DNA from: Kitagawia praeruptora
Taxonomy: Eukaryota > Streptophyta > Magnoliopsida > Apiales > Apiaceae
DNA length: 64,000 bases
NCBI GenBank assembly: GCA_037693485.1
Contig: CM075344.1
Span: forward strand, 72,783,501-72,847,500
Reading direction: 5' to 3'
Within the stretch, counting starts at the first letter, position 1. Each line of letters begins with the position of its first letter. Of this stretch, positions 35,996 to 47,747 are shown in pieces. Below the pieces are notes generated by a model. That model was not told the DNA's origin. It saw only the letters and a program-made list of their open reading frames with translations, and made no database searches. The position numbers and the translations under genes were made by a program.

Positions 35996-36677
35996 CTACT
36001 TGAGTACCCAAATTTTATTGCATCCACCATGGTTTGTTGATAGGACATAAAGAACATGTAGATCAGATTTCTTAATCAACTGTTGTATCACTTTTGGTGC
36101 TTGATTTGTAGTCCTTTGTGTTCTGCCAGACTGATAATGGTAAGCTGTTTGTCTTCTATCATTTGCTTTCTGGTATGCTATTTGTCGCCTGACTGGTCCA
36201 TTCTGGTAAGCTGTTTGTCGCCTGACTGGTCCATTCTGGTAAGCTGTTTTCACTTTATGATTTACTTGAACCACATAATGTCTTTCCAGATGACCTTTTC
36301 CACCACATTTGTTGCATGTCTTCCAGGGCATAGCATAGTCATAGGGTATGCCATTCCTTCCATCATATTTGAGCACCTTATCTTTCTTGTTGAAGTTGAG
36401 ACCAACACCTTCTCTGACCAAAGGTACATTTGCCTTCTTCATCATTGTTTTTAAAGTGTCTTCACCTTGAACAAAAGTTTCCATGCCCTTCTTGAGATCT
36501 TTAACTTCTGTTTCTAGGAGGGTGATCACTTCAGCTTACTGTTTGATGAGTTCAGCTTGCTGAACTCTCTTTTCAGCAGTTTTTGAGGATTCGGCTTGAG
36601 TAGATTCCTTCATCTTGTATGATTCCAATGCTTTAGCTTTAGTTCTAACATCAGACCTTAGCTCTTTGATTTCTTCG

Positions 36678-39110
36678 TGTTAGGTCGAATACACAATATG
36701 TAATCAAGTATTGTATGAGTAATTAACAAGAACACAAATTTTAACACTTAAAAACTGTTTGGAATTAACAATTCCTCTCTCAGTGATGTAAAATATCACA
36801 GAGAGCTGCTTAGGTTACAATCAATGAATTTCTCTACGTTCGATACCCTTCTAGGGTTAACCTAACTGTATTTATAAAACATACAGCTTCGTACAATCAG
36901 TAATTGATTCTCCTATAATTAAGCTATACAATTGATATCAATCACGATTGCTACACGTCTTCTAAGTCAACTCAATCTCTTTGACAGCTATCCAATCTTC
37001 AAAGATATTGCTTCCATATTTATCTTGTATCAATCTTCAAACACTGTTGACTCTCAGACGCTTCCGCTACAGAGTTTAACAACCTCTGTTGCGCTTCCAG
37101 TCAGTATTTAACTAAACTCTGACTGCTTCCAGCTAAACTCTGTTTTGTTACTTTAGCTTCCAAACACTGTTCTCATCAATCATTTCTAACAATCTCCCCC
37201 AACTTGTTCATTAGCAAGAATGTACAAGTTTACAGTAAATGATGATGTCAAAACAAATACAAAGTCTACAGTGTTTAACAAACAGAGTTTAAGCTTTTAC
37301 TTAACAAATTCTACAGAAAATAAGAAAATTCTTACAGACTTCAATTTCTAATCTCTTGAAGATCTGGCATTGTTCTGAGATAGTCTATAAGCAATCTTCT
37401 TTCAGCATTTTCAAGCTCTATCTGCATGGCTTCCTTGATTTCTCTTAACTGAGGATCATTCTCATCAGTCTGATAGATAGCAGCTCTAAGATCGTAGATT
37501 TTGTTTCTCCTCATTTCATTTCCCAACCTGATATATTTCACTTCCTCAGACTTCACATTAAAATCCAGAATAGTAATTCCAAGATCTGTCTTCAGCTTTG
37601 TAGTCCCCTTCTCCATTTCTATCAGATTGCCATTCCAATCTCTGTACTTAGGAACATACTTACTGTTGAATTTCATACTTCTTCTTGCAAGATTTTGAAT
37701 CATCTTTTGTCTGAGCACATTTGCAACTGACTGAGCTCTTTGATTTCTTACTCTGAAAAGATACAGAACATATTCTAGTTCTTCCCAGTATTTTAAATCA
37801 ATATCCTTCTCATCAACCTTAAACATTGTTCCATCAGCCATGAAATATAGCAGAAAATCCTTCTCTAAACTCTTCTGATAGACAAGCTGTACTGACTCCA
37901 GTCTGTCTAAACTCTCTTGAGTGACACCACGACCTGGAACAGCCAGTGAAGAAGGATCTCTGGGAACAACATGTTGTCTTTTATCCCTATGTGAGCCTAT
38001 GCCTCCTTTGTTGTATCCGATTTTACCAGATAAGGCTCTACCATCAGTGAAATCCATTGGAGCTGTAGCTGGAGCTGTAGCTGCTAGACTTGAATCATGA
38101 AGAACTCCTTTTCCAAACTTTGATTTCAACTGAGAAGACAATAGTGGTGTGGTCACAACTTGTGCAGCAACAGAGGTTGTGTCTTCATTCTTCTGTACAA
38201 CATGTGTATCAACAGGAGTTGTAACAACATTCTTCAACTTTTGCTTAGCTTCTGCATCTGTTGGTTTTCTGGATACTTGCATCCTTTAATTAGTACCAAC
38301 TTGTTCTTTGAATTGAATGCCTTTAAGAACAGGCTTTGCAGCTTTAACAACTTTCACACTCTTCTTCAACTTATCAGACTTTAAAGCTTTTAGATGCTTT
38401 TCTTGTAGACTCTTTTCTTCAACTTTAGCATCTTCTAGAGTAACTCCTTCTGCATTTTCTTCCATGAAGAGCTTAACAGCTAACTCTTCATCAGTCTTTG
38501 GATTAGATATTAATTCCAAACTCTTGGTTTTTGAAGTACCTTGAGTTTCAGTGTTTATTCCAACAGACTGTGACTTAAGAGATTTGCCAGATCTCAGAGT
38601 TAGTGACTCAGAGTTTAAAGCCTTACTCTTGTCACTTGCTCCTAACAAGAACACAAATTTTAACACTTAAAAACTGTTTGGAATTAACAATTCCTCTCTC
38701 AGTGATGTAAAATATCACAGAGAGCTACTTAGGTTACAATCAATGAATTTCTCTACGTTCGATACCCTTCTAGGGTTAACCTAACTGTATTTATAAAACA
38801 TACAGCTTCGTACAATCAGTAATTGATTCTCCTATAATTAAGCTATACAATTGATATCAATCACGATTGCTACACGTCTTCTAAGTCAACTCAATCTCTT
38901 TGACAGCTATCCAATCTTCAAAGATATTGCTTCCATATTTATCTTGTATCAATCTTCAAACACTGTTGACTCTCAGACGCTTCCGCTACAGAGTTTAACA
39001 ACCTCTGTTGCGCTTCCAGTCAGTATTTAACTAAACTCTGACTGCTTCCAGCTAAACTCTGTTTTGTTACTTTAGCTTCCAAACACTGTTCTCATCAATC
39101 ATTTCTAACA
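36678..39110 (-). mobile_element. Nested, internally deleted Copia element, right copy
   Basis: The same structure as 30280-32712: LTR 36678-37191, clipped LTR 38643-39110, same deletion end points and same flanks. It was copied along with its host when the tandem formed and did not arise by a second insertion. Confidence 0.82.
37341..38666 (-). pseudogene. Extra-ORF C-terminal fragment in the nested Copia element, right copy
   Basis: As the left copy, with the shared TAA at 38286-38288 but without the second stop. The frame from ATG 38282 is open for 313 codons to EIRN at 37341. Single residue changes (M for V in GTMFKVDE, S for R in ARRSMKF) distinguish it. Confidence 0.6.
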
Positions 39111-39995
39111 CTTCCGTCAAGGTCTTGTTTCTTCTTTCAAGCAACTTGATATTAGCCTCCAAATGACTATTCTTCACTTTTAGCTCCTTGATCTCTGTAG
39201 CTTTACCTAATGAAGTTGAATCCCATTCTTCCATTTTTGGTAACAAATCTTTCACCATTTTGGATAGATAGCCGTTCTTATCAATCAGCTTGCTGATTTC
39301 AGCTTTTAGTGCCAAATGTTCTTCAATGGTTACACTTTTTGATTCCTGCATTGTTAGTGATCCCATAATAATATTTTCAGAAGATTTCCAGGAATGAAAA
39401 GAGTTTACCTCACTAGAATCTGATTCTGAATCAGACACATCACTATCTACAAGAACTTCTTCCGTGTTTCCTATATCATCAATGCCAACAAATGTAAAGT
39501 TTATTATCTCTTCACTTGGTACTTCACCAGAAATAGATTTTCCATCATTCCAAGTCAATGGAGCCTTTGACTTCCTTTTATCTTTCAAATCAGCATGCTG
39601 TTTTGTTGTTGTAGCTTTACAATGCATTTTTAAGGTATCCCATATGTCTTTTGCTGTGCTACATGAAGAGACCTTATCAAAATCTGACTCTGAAAGACCA
39701 CATATTAATGTGTACTTTGCTCTTCCATTATAGCCTGATTTTATCAATTCTGAATCTGAGAGATCATCAACGTCTTTTGGCTTGCCGTCTTTGTCCGAAA
39801 AAGTGAATGGACCCTTTTTAATGACTCTCCATTCAATTGCATCATCTCTGTTGAGAAGCACCTTCATTCTCCGTTTCCAAGCATCATAATTTTCAATCCC
39901 ATTGAGAAGTGGTGGCATGTCTAAATAATCTCCTTCTACATAAGCGGGTGCCATAGGATCTGTACTTTCCTGTTACAGAAATGTTAGTACACCAA

Positions 39996-40008
39996 GGCTC
40001 TGATACCA
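39996..40008 (-). other. Primer binding site, right unit of the three-LTR element
   Basis: Minus strand TGGTATCAGAGCC two bases inside LTR 3; identical to the site of the left unit. Confidence 0.9.
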
Positions 40009-40010
40009 AA

Positions 40011-41435
40011 TGAAAATGCACACCTAGAGGGGGGTGAATAGGTGTAAATGACTAACTATATTCAACTAAGTCCGATTTTAAAAATTACCAGAAACAGCTT
40101 ACTGATTTCGTTTTATGCAGAGACAAATGGTAAGCTGATTGCAAACAGTATGTTGAATGTAAAGACAATAAGCAAAGTAAAGTGCAGAAACAGTAAGGTG
40201 CAGAAAAATAAAGAACACAAGAAACTTTTAGCCAGGTTCGACCCCTAATCCCCTATGGTCTACGTCCTGGTCCCTTACCAACTTGGTAAGAGAATATATT
40301 ATTGATCACTGAAATAAACCAATTACAAGATACAATAATATATCTCCCTCAATACCCAGCTGCTGACAAATGGCTTACTGAACACCTGTTTCTGAACTTG
40401 CTCTCTAAGCTATACTTCCCAAGTATACTTCTCTAGCAATGTTCACCAAACCCTTGTTCCTTAGCCAATATGCCCAGCACCTCAACCTTACCAATCCTGC
40501 TGACAAATGGCTTGTTATTTGCTGTGCTGAACTAACTCTCTAAGCAATACTTCCAAAGTATCCTTCTCTAGTCTAGTTCGACCCACCCAAAACTTAAAGC
40601 CAAACTTGTACAGCAACTATTCAATACATATTGAACAATACAATGTTTGAATCAATACAACTCAACCTAATGAACTCTCTAAGATATAGCACGTATATGA
40701 TATATTAAGAGCTTGAGAGAATCGAAAGGATATAGCAATGAAAAACTGAGTTGTGTATTCTTTGTGTGCTTCTCTGATTGATTCAAAACGAATTGAGCAC
40801 AAGAGCAACCTTATAAAGCTTCACAACCAACGTTCTAAAATCAATCAATCAATTTCAAACGTTCAATTGGTTAGAGAGATTTTGCAACGTTCTTGTGACC
40901 GTTTGACAGAAGGTTTGGAAGAGATGAATCGTAGAAAACATAACCCTTCTGTTTGTATAGATAGAAAACGTGTATAGGAGATTTTGTAGAAAGAAATCTT
41001 TTAAATAAGGAAACTCCCATAAGTTTTATGATTTGTTTTAAAGAAAGATATTTGAAAAGATTTGAGCTCTAGAATATATTGTGTACGTATTATATAATAA
41101 AGATTCCTTACAATATATTTCCTGAAATAAATCCATGAAAATCAATCTTGATCTTTATCTTCAGGATTTCTGGCAGTTTGCAAATGGCTTGTTGTTTGTG
41201 TCTGACTGTTGGAAATGGCTTGCTGTTTGTGAACTAACTGTATGCAATTGGCTTGCCAGACTGTCTCTGTTGTAGCACCAAATGGCTTGCTGTTTGTATA
41301 TCCTGTTTAAACAACCAGTAGGCTAATATACCCTGCAAAACCATGTTAGTACAATACAAACATAACACGATGTTTTATATCAAACTATAAGCAAATAGCT
41401 TGCTGATTGTGATCATCAAAACCATAGGAGTATCA
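40011..41435 (-). repeat. LTR 3 of the three-LTR element
   Basis: 1425 bp, same ends, followed by the AAGAA target duplication at 41436-41440. In the element's own orientation this is the outermost 5' LTR. Confidence 0.93.
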
Positions 41436-41440
41436 AAGAA

Positions 41441-42275
41441 GATACAAATCAAGAAACCATCTGTATGTTTCCAAATGTAAACTGCTAATGGTATACTACA
41501 GTGGTCTACAAGCAAAGGTCATAAGTTTCTGCCAAGCATTGGAGTGAACAAGGTTAAATTCAAGCAAGCTGCAAGAAGGGTGAAGTTGTTTAATTCAAGG
41601 GCACTGACAATCATTCCAGGGTTAAACCTACCACCTCTAGATGAAAGCTATGATAAAGACCAACTGCAGTTCCTATGGGCTCAAAGAATCTATCATGTTG
41701 TCATTGTTGACGATTGTCTTAAAATCAAATATACTGATGGAAGACAGAAGAAATTCAGGCAAGGGACATGTTAGCATTGGGGCAAGTTATATGATATAGA
41801 AAGGATTATTGCAATGTTGGATTCTGAAGATAGAGTGGAAAGGATATGGAAGCTGGAGTTAATTGATTTTGTCAAAATGAAGAGAGATCACCAGGCAGAA
41901 CAGAAAAAGAAGAGTGAAGAGCTACTAAAGTAAAGAGAGGAGGAGTTTGAAGCAATGGAAACTAAGGCTAATGAATTGAGGGCTATGGGTCTGTGTAGAG
42001 TCAAATTTAATCCTTACATCATTGAATACAAGAAATATGGAAGAACTGTAAAGATTAGAATGGACTACATCAGTTCCTACTCTGAGAAACAGCTGAATGA
42101 AGTACTCAAGGATTTATTAGGCTCCCCTCTAATTGAAGAACTCACTGCAATGGAAGACATTATTCTTGCAATGGAAGTAAATGCAAAGAAGAAAGCTAAA
42201 GAAACTGAGAAAAAGAGGAAAAATGAGAATCTGCAAGCCAAAGCTCAAGAGATGAATCCAAAAGGATATGGCTAG
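41441..42275 (+). pseudogene. SIRE-type additional ORF, C-terminal segment
   Basis: After the second insertion the frame resumes with KKIQIKKPSVCFQM and then a TAA. It continues through FLPSIGVNKVKFKQ, LDESYDKDQLQFLWAQRIYH, a TAG at 41772-41774, a TAA near 41930, and a strongly charged end finishing EMNPKGYG at 42275. The last 100 residues look like a lysine/glutamate-rich coiled coil. With the first two segments this makes one ORF of well over 1000 codons, now inactive. Confidence 0.6.
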
Positions 42276-42426
42276 TAGTTTCCTCATAACTTGTAAGAAC
42301 ACCTCTATGTACTTTCCTTAATCAATCTACATATATGTACTTTTCAAGACTTATCTTTATGCTTGTTAGGCTTGTTATCAGACATGAAATTGTGACTAAG
42401 GGTCTTACTCACAATTTGGGGGAGAT
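42276..42426 (+). other. 3' untranslated region and polypurine tract of the host SIRE element
   Basis: 150 bp without coding sequence, ending in TTGGGGGAGAT (42416-42426) at the LTR boundary. Confidence 0.8.
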
Positions 42427-43751
42427 TGTTAGTCATAGAGGCATGCCTGTGCATATCTAATAACAAGCATAATTGTTTGTAATGCTTTGCATTACTTACA
42501 AGACCTCTTAACTGAGGGAACCCCTAGCTGTAGATTTTCTACTTGTTTAGTACTTGTAATAGGCATCAAATTCTAGTTGTATAACTGTACTTAAAAGTCA
42601 GAGAATAATGCTTGAAAGAAGATCCAATGATCATGCCTCAAGCTTGAAGATGAAGACTATCAAATAATCACAGTTGGAATTTGAAGAATGAAGATTTGCC
42701 TAAGTACCAATTCGAGAAGTATGTTTGTTATATTCGAGAAATCTAGCCTTCGAGAAGTATGTTTGTTATATTCGAGAAGTCTAGCCTTCGAGAAGTCAGG
42801 GATTCGATATTCCAAAAGACACTATTCGATATCTTTGAATGCACTATTCGATATCTCAGAGATTCGATATGTCTAATACTCTATTCGAGAACTCAAGAAG
42901 TCAACAAGTCAAAGTGGTATTCGAGTTCTCTAAGAGTAAACAAGTCAAAGTTTCATTCGATATCTCAAAGACTCAAAAAGCTATTTGATATCTCAGGGAT
43001 TCGATAAGTTAAATGATCTATTCGACAACTCAATGATTCCTGAAGAAAAGAGCTATTCAAGAAGTGATTCGATATGTCAGCTTTGCAGTATTCGAGAACT
43101 CAGAGTTATCTATCAAGTCAATTCTAGTTCTCGAATCAATCACTCAGTTACTTCTCGAATACAATCCTGGAGACAAAATACTGCAGAAATTGTACAAGTC
43201 AGAAACCTGCAACAAGCCAAAGCACTTTATGGACCACAAACTGTAAGGTACTTTGGAAATCCTACAAAGAAGCTTAGAGAGATGTACAAGAGACAAAGAG
43301 CAAAAGAAGTGGATCTGAACAGAACTTCAAGAAGTCAAACCTGTAGCCATTTGGATGTTTACTCAAATAGGATAGACATACTAGAAAGTAATTTATCCTG
43401 TAACCTTATTTGTAGTAAGTAAGTTGTATTCATGTTCTATAAGGATACAACCTCACTTCTTTAGTTATTAAGTTTTTCATATATATACACATTCAAAAAT
43501 ATACATCTCTCTGAGAAAAACGAAGCTGAGAATACTACCATTTGTATTCACAGGTTGTAGCAAATCTTTATCTAATAAAATATTAGATTAAAGTGAAGAT
43601 TGTGTCTTGTGTTGTTCATTATCCGCACTTATAGCTCTACACACACATAACACATATCTTGCTACATACACCATACAGATTCAAGAACAAGAAAAGTTCA
43701 AGAATCCATTCACCCCCCTCTATATTCTTTTCGTGTGTTCAATATTCAACA
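42427..43751 (+). repeat. 3' LTR of the host SIRE element
   Basis: Runs from TGTTAGTCATAG to ATATTCAACA. The 5' partner is outside or lost, so the right end is inferred from the terminal CA and the change in sequence. A TATA box (TATATATAC) is at about 43480-43488. Upstream of it, 42703-43170 is an array of TTCGAGAA and TTCGATATCTC words, including a 38-bp direct duplication at about 42711-42789. Confidence 0.8.
42711..43159 (+). promoter_or_regulatory. Cluster of eleven TTCnnGAA (heat-shock-type) sites in the LTR
   Basis: Perfect TTCnnGAA sites start at 42711, 42733, 42749, 42771, 42787, 42884, 43037, 43056, 43091, 43128 and 43152. This is the core to which plant heat-shock factors bind as trimers. 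It is the motif behind heat activation of the Arabidopsis Copia element ONSEN. The cluster is 320-770 bp upstream of the LTR TATA box. Binding itself is inference; the motif count is direct. Confidence 0.6.
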
Positions 43752-43989
43752 GAAACTGATATTAACCAAAGCAACAAATTACAAATACCAACTTACACAA
43801 AATAAAACTCACAAGTTCTTGAAAATCAACAAATAACATGAAATAAAATGCAAATAACACAAACCAACTCACACGAAATGAAACTCGGAAGTTCTTCAAA
43901 ACCAACAAATGACACGAAAGCAACTTCATACACGAAATAGATCATCACCACACTTTAAATCCCATCTAAACATCGTGGATGTAGTTTAC
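43752..43989. repeat. Diverged 60-bp direct repeat
   Basis: Two A/C-rich units (about 43786-43850 and 43861-43922) share the form CCAACTCACACGAAATGAAAC and AGTTCTTCAAAACCAACAAA. No gene is seen. They lie between the SIRE LTR and the MULE pseudogene. Confidence 0.65.
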
Positions 43990-44960
43990 TTCATTTTATA
44001 TGTCCTTCTTGCTTACAACAACTACATCTTTTTCCTGATCGTGATTGATCCATCTCCGTCTATATTCTAACCAATTGACCCATATCGCCCCGTTTCTTTT
44101 TCTTCCTCCTTTAGGCCTCAATTGGTAACAAAGTGCCATACTATTTCCAAAGTCTTGGAAATTATAATTCCAACAGTGTGTTTGTTCCAAAGGATATATC
44201 ATAGCTTCTTATAACATTTGCAATTTGGATTTGTAATGGTAAGGGCCTATATATTGTTTCCAGCTGATGTCATTTACCAAGCATCCTGCGACGACATGAG
44301 AATAAGGCAAATGGTGGCACACCCATTTCCCACATATACAAGTACGGGCTTGAAGGTCCACATTCTGCTTGTTACCACTCTTTGTGACTGACTTGATGGT
44401 GTACTGTGGTGTCAAAATTGAAAAAAGCCATGTTGACGATTAAATGTGGTAACTGTATGTGCATTTGCCCTTTCCACAATCTTACTTGACATATTATTCA
44501 TCCTAGCACATAGTTCTTCACCCATTTTCATACTCCTCGACATTGTTTCATTGGGTGTTCATAATTTTAACAGTCTATAGAATATGTACTCTATTATATA
44601 TTGCCGTAACTGGGATAAAATGGGCCATTCTGATGTTACCGTTGAAGCCTTCCATGATTTTAGTGGTAGCCTTGCCATAACGAGTCCCACCTCTATCATG
44701 ACAAATGGTCTACAATTCAGGATCTATATCCTCAAGGTACTGTAAAGCAGGGTTAATACGTCACATATCTTCTTCATGTAGGCCTCATGCTTCGTCACAT
44801 ACGGGGAGATTCCTGCAATCATATTGCATGGACCTAATTCTGGATGCTTATAACTCATTTTCACATTCCAATGTGAAGAGCTTATCTGCATCACTCCGAA
44901 AAAAGTTTCCTTCAACTCTTCATATGAGGTTCCCCATTTAATATACCGCATTTCTTTATT
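43990..44960 (-). pseudogene. MULE (Mutator-like) transposase pseudogene
   Basis: Read leftward, the pieces are MRYIKWGTSYEELKETFFG (from 44951), then near 44600-44700 a DRGGTRYGKATT...EGFNGNIR stretch of the MULE core. Next is a SWIM-type zinc finger CICGKWVCHHLPYSHVVAGC (about 44270-44345), in which the third motif cysteine region reads LPYSHV, and finally a short tail ending near 43996. The pieces lie in different frames with stops between them, so it is dead. No terminal repeats were found. A FAR1-type domesticated gene is unlikely because of the damage. Confidence 0.7.
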
Positions 44961-45464
44961 TTTTTTATTTTTTTTTGCTAAATATACCGCATTTCTTTTG
45001 GATCTTCAGTATATCCTATTTGATTGTCTTGCCTAATGATTTCTCCACCACTAAAAAAATTAATATTCACTTACACATAAATTTAAGACTTTCATTATCC
45101 CTCAAATATATGAAATTAATTGTAATTTACGAGTAAACATGATAAATTATATATAAATAATTACGGAGTAATTAATAAGCATGCTAAACATGCTAATTTC
45201 GAAACATAAATTATCTATTTCGATCATGCTCATTTTGTATATGCTATGAACACATAAATTAATACCACTATTAGTAAAATGTATGAAGTTAATTCTAATT
45301 TACGAATAAACATAAGAATGCATATATCAATAATTATTTTGTAATTAAACATGCCAAACATGCTCATTTCATAATTAAATTAAATAATTTAGCATGCTCA
45401 TTTTGTATATATTATTTTTTTTGCAAAAAAAAAAATTTGTATATATTATGAACACAAAAATTAA
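44961..45464. repeat. AT-rich spacer with a diverged tandem repeat
   Basis: No gene. Two units of about 165-190 bp (about 45104-45267 and 45277-45468) share TAATTTACGA, AAACATGC and GCTCATTTTGTATAT with many changes. The end of the second unit is the insertion site of the Stowaway MITE. Confidence 0.6.
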
Positions 45465-45740
45465 TACTCCCTCCGTTCCTCTCATTTGCTTACAAATGAG
45501 TTGGGCACGGAGGTTAAGAAAAAGTGTAATGTAGTGGAAAAAAAATAAGAAAATTGAGTAAAGTGGTGGGACCAATCAATATTTTATGTAATAAAGTGAG
45601 TTTAGTGGAGGAAAGTAGTGGGTGTAGTTACTTTTTATATTATTAAATTTTATTAATTTGGGTTAGTTTTGGAATGTAAAGAATTGAAAGGGACATCCCA
45701 AAATGAAAAGTGTAAAGAAATGAGAAGGGCAGAGGGAGTA
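45465..45740. mobile_element. Stowaway MITE (Tc1/mariner type)
   Basis: 276 bp bounded by TA target duplications (45465-45466 and 45739-45740). The terminal inverted repeats are CTCCCTCCGTTCCTCTC and, on the other strand, CTCCCTCTGCCCTTCTC. This is the usual plant Stowaway end. Non-coding. Confidence 0.9.
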
Positions 45741-45760
45741 AGAATCTAAGAAAGAGAATA

Positions 45761-46725
45761 TGATCAAAATACCTCTTTTTTGTTATTTATTTGTTCAAAA
45801 TATCCATTTTCAAAAACATTAACCAAAATACTCATTTCGGTCAAATACCCCATTTGCACTAGAGTATCAAAGGTAATACTCCTCACCCAGTGTAGCGGCA
45901 GGAGTGATACTCCACTACCAGTATAGTATCGGACGTTTAGATATTCCACTAGGAATGTAGTATTCGACCTGATACTCCACTGATACTCTATTCGGTAGGG
46001 GAGTATGTCCCTGATACTCCTTTGACCTTTGGGAGTGCCGTGTCATCCTAATACTCCACTATTAGTTAGGGTTCTTAGTGAGGCGGGTTCAAGACGGGGA
46101 TTACCATACCCATACCCACATCACAAAAAAAAATTGCCACATCCCCGCCCCATTTCCCACGAGGAATTTTTATTTATCCCATCCCCGCCCCACGCGACAA
46201 CACTAAGTCCCCTCCCTGTCCCTCTTTCTCTCTACCCCAATCAATAATTAATTTTTTTTCAAAAAACATTTAAAAAAATATTTTTTTATCATATATTATA
46301 AAACATTAAAAGAAAATTAAATGCATATAATTTAAAACATGTTCTAGTAATCTACAGTATTTTAGACACATATTATATCATACTATTATAAATAAAGTAT
46401 AATTTATCATATATTATAAATATATAATATTATACGATATAAATTATATTATATTGTAAAAATATATTTTATATTTTATTTGGGATGGGACGGGTTTTCC
46501 CCGCGAGGATCCTAGTTATAAATACCATATACGTCCCATATTAAACGGGGCACAATTTTAATACCCGTCACTACCCCATTCCCCATTTAAACGAGGCGGG
46601 AGAACCCCATTCGGGGCGGTTTAGGGTGGGGTTCTTAACTTTCCCAGCCCCATTGACAAGCCTACTACTAGTGAAGTATCTAGTGGAAATTTAGGACCAT
46701 ATTTACTGAGCATAGGTATTTTGGA
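45761..46725. mobile_element. Hairpin-array element A (GGAGTATC word), non-coding
   Basis: It is bounded by inverted CAAAATACC-type ends (about 45766 and 46715-46724). The core (45850-46065 and 46671-46695) repeats GATACTCC and its complement GGAGTATC in pairs that could fold into stems. A hAT-like MITE splits one such pair. Without it the element is about 370 bp. No family is known to me; see findings. Confidence 0.4.
46066..46663. mobile_element. hAT-like MITE
   Basis: The ends are AGGGTTCTTAGTGAGGCGGG on the left and, on the other strand, AGGCTTGTCAATGGGGCTGGG on the right. They are flanked by ACTATTAG (46058-46065) and ACTACTAG (46664-46671), an 8-bp duplication with one change. G/C-rich CCCCGCCCC ends and an AT-rich middle are typical of one group of plant hAT MITEs. 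Non-coding. Confidence 0.6.
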
Positions 46726-47002
46726 GAAAATGCTCAAAATGGCACAAAATTGGGGTTGAATGTCCAAAATGGCACTTTTTGAAAAGGTTGCCCTCCACTA
46801 GCACTTTCCTAATGTTATATACATGTTTTCATTTTTCTTTTTTTAAAATAACATTAAAATACTTTAAACATTAAAATATTATTATTAAATTATTAAAATT
46901 TTATTTTTATTTTTTTTTTTAAATTTTATCTATATTCCTTTAGTGGTTCAACCGTTAACTTTTGGGGTTCAATAATTCCATTTTGGGTTTTATAAATATT
47001 CT

Positions 47003-47747
47003 TGTTAACTCGAATAACTTGTAGAAGGGGGGGTTGAATACAAGTTATATAATCGTGTCTGATTTTTTCTTGATTATATGAACAAGAATAAACGAATGAA
47101 TCAAACTCTGTTTGTATTAATAAGATCAAATACAAACTCTACCAAAGGTGTACAATACCTTTAGCAGCTGCTGACAATACAAATCTCTCTCTCTGTTTGT
47201 TTCGAACTCTCGAATACAAACCTTATACAGAGCTACGCACACGAACTCATAACACACTTGTTCGACCACGACACTTTTTACAATGATATAGAGAGAATAT
47301 TTATAATGCTACCTATCAACTAATAACAGAAAGATATAATCTATACATGACAATGTTCTGCCTTCTAGTCGATAGTTTCCTTCAATAGAAAACTCTTTCC
47401 TTCATAATATCTTCTTGCTTGTTCTTCAAACAACGATCCTGTTTTATAGCACTTGCCAGTTTCTGTAGCATCCACAATGACATCATCAGTAACACGACTG
47501 ATATCAGGATTTCATCTTGCATCATCAGTATCTGATCATCATCAGTATTAGACCGTCATCAGGATTTGTTCTTTGTTCCTGACATTTAGTCTCCGATACA
47601 CTGTTCATTCCTGACTAAACTGTACAGATAACTGTTTTACACATAAATCCTATATATAGTGCTAAATCCTTTATAAGATCAGGATTACAAGAAGTATAAT
47701 GTGTAAATTCTATTCTTAACATCACAACTTATGAATTATTCCTAACA
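47003..47747 (-). repeat. 3' LTR of the SIRE element
   Basis: TGTTAACTCG...TTCCTAACA on the plus strand, 745 bp, differing from the other LTR at few positions. It contains several CATCAGTAT/ATCAGGATT words (47480-47575). Confidence 0.95.

Larger units (their letters stand above)
35996..39954 (-). pseudogene. gag-like gene of the three-LTR element, right copy (split)
   Basis: Start ATG 39954, N-terminal part to 39111, insertion 36678-39110, C-terminal part 36677-35996. It is nearly identical to the left copy with private damage. A C-to-T change creates TAA at 36536-36538 (glutamine codon in the left copy). The last cysteine of the zinc knuckle is tyrosine (LERHY). Small changes in the N-terminal region (V(I)KKGPF, VLLNRD) separate the copies. 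Confidence 0.82.
27225..41435 (-). mobile_element. Three-LTR tandem of a gag-only Copia-like element
   Basis: The order is LTR, internal region, LTR, internal region, LTR. One AAGAA target duplication lies at each outer end (27220-27224 and 41436-41440), and the middle LTR is shared. Each internal unit is about 4.97 kb and encodes a gag-like protein with one zinc knuckle but no protease, integrase or RT. Both internal units carry the same nested Copia remnant at the same site, so that insertion came before the tandem. Unequal recombination between the LTRs of two identical copies is the simplest origin. The unit fits the description of gag-only (TR-GAG-like) non-autonomous elements. Confidence 0.9.
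10408..43751 (+). mobile_element. 5'-truncated SIRE-type Copia element, split by two nested insertions
   Basis: Only the downstream part is present: the extra ORF found after pol in SIRE-lineage elements, its 3' untranslated region, a polypurine tract and the 3' LTR. The gag-pol part and 5' LTR are not in the window. The element is cut at 10407/10408 by another LTR. Insertions at 13012-26396 and 27225-41435 are flanked by 5-bp duplications (CTGAA, AAGAA). Removing insertion plus one duplication copy restores the frame at both points, which shows the order of events. Confidence 0.8.

Noticed and set aside
37501..38544. Plus-strand frames opposite the nested extra ORF
   Set aside because: Antisense shadows of low-complexity sequence; same in both tandem units.
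43064..43422. Frames of 60-145 codons within the SIRE 3' LTR
   Set aside because: They run through the TTCGA word array and the LTR promoter region; no family resemblance and no independent support.
43990..44960. Domesticated FAR1/MULE-derived host gene
   Set aside because: Frames are broken by stops and shifts, and a residue in the SWIM motif region is changed, so an active domesticated gene is unlikely.
46029..46247. 72-codon frame in the hAT-like MITE
   Set aside because: Composition follows the C-rich terminal sequence of the MITE; no start context or homology.
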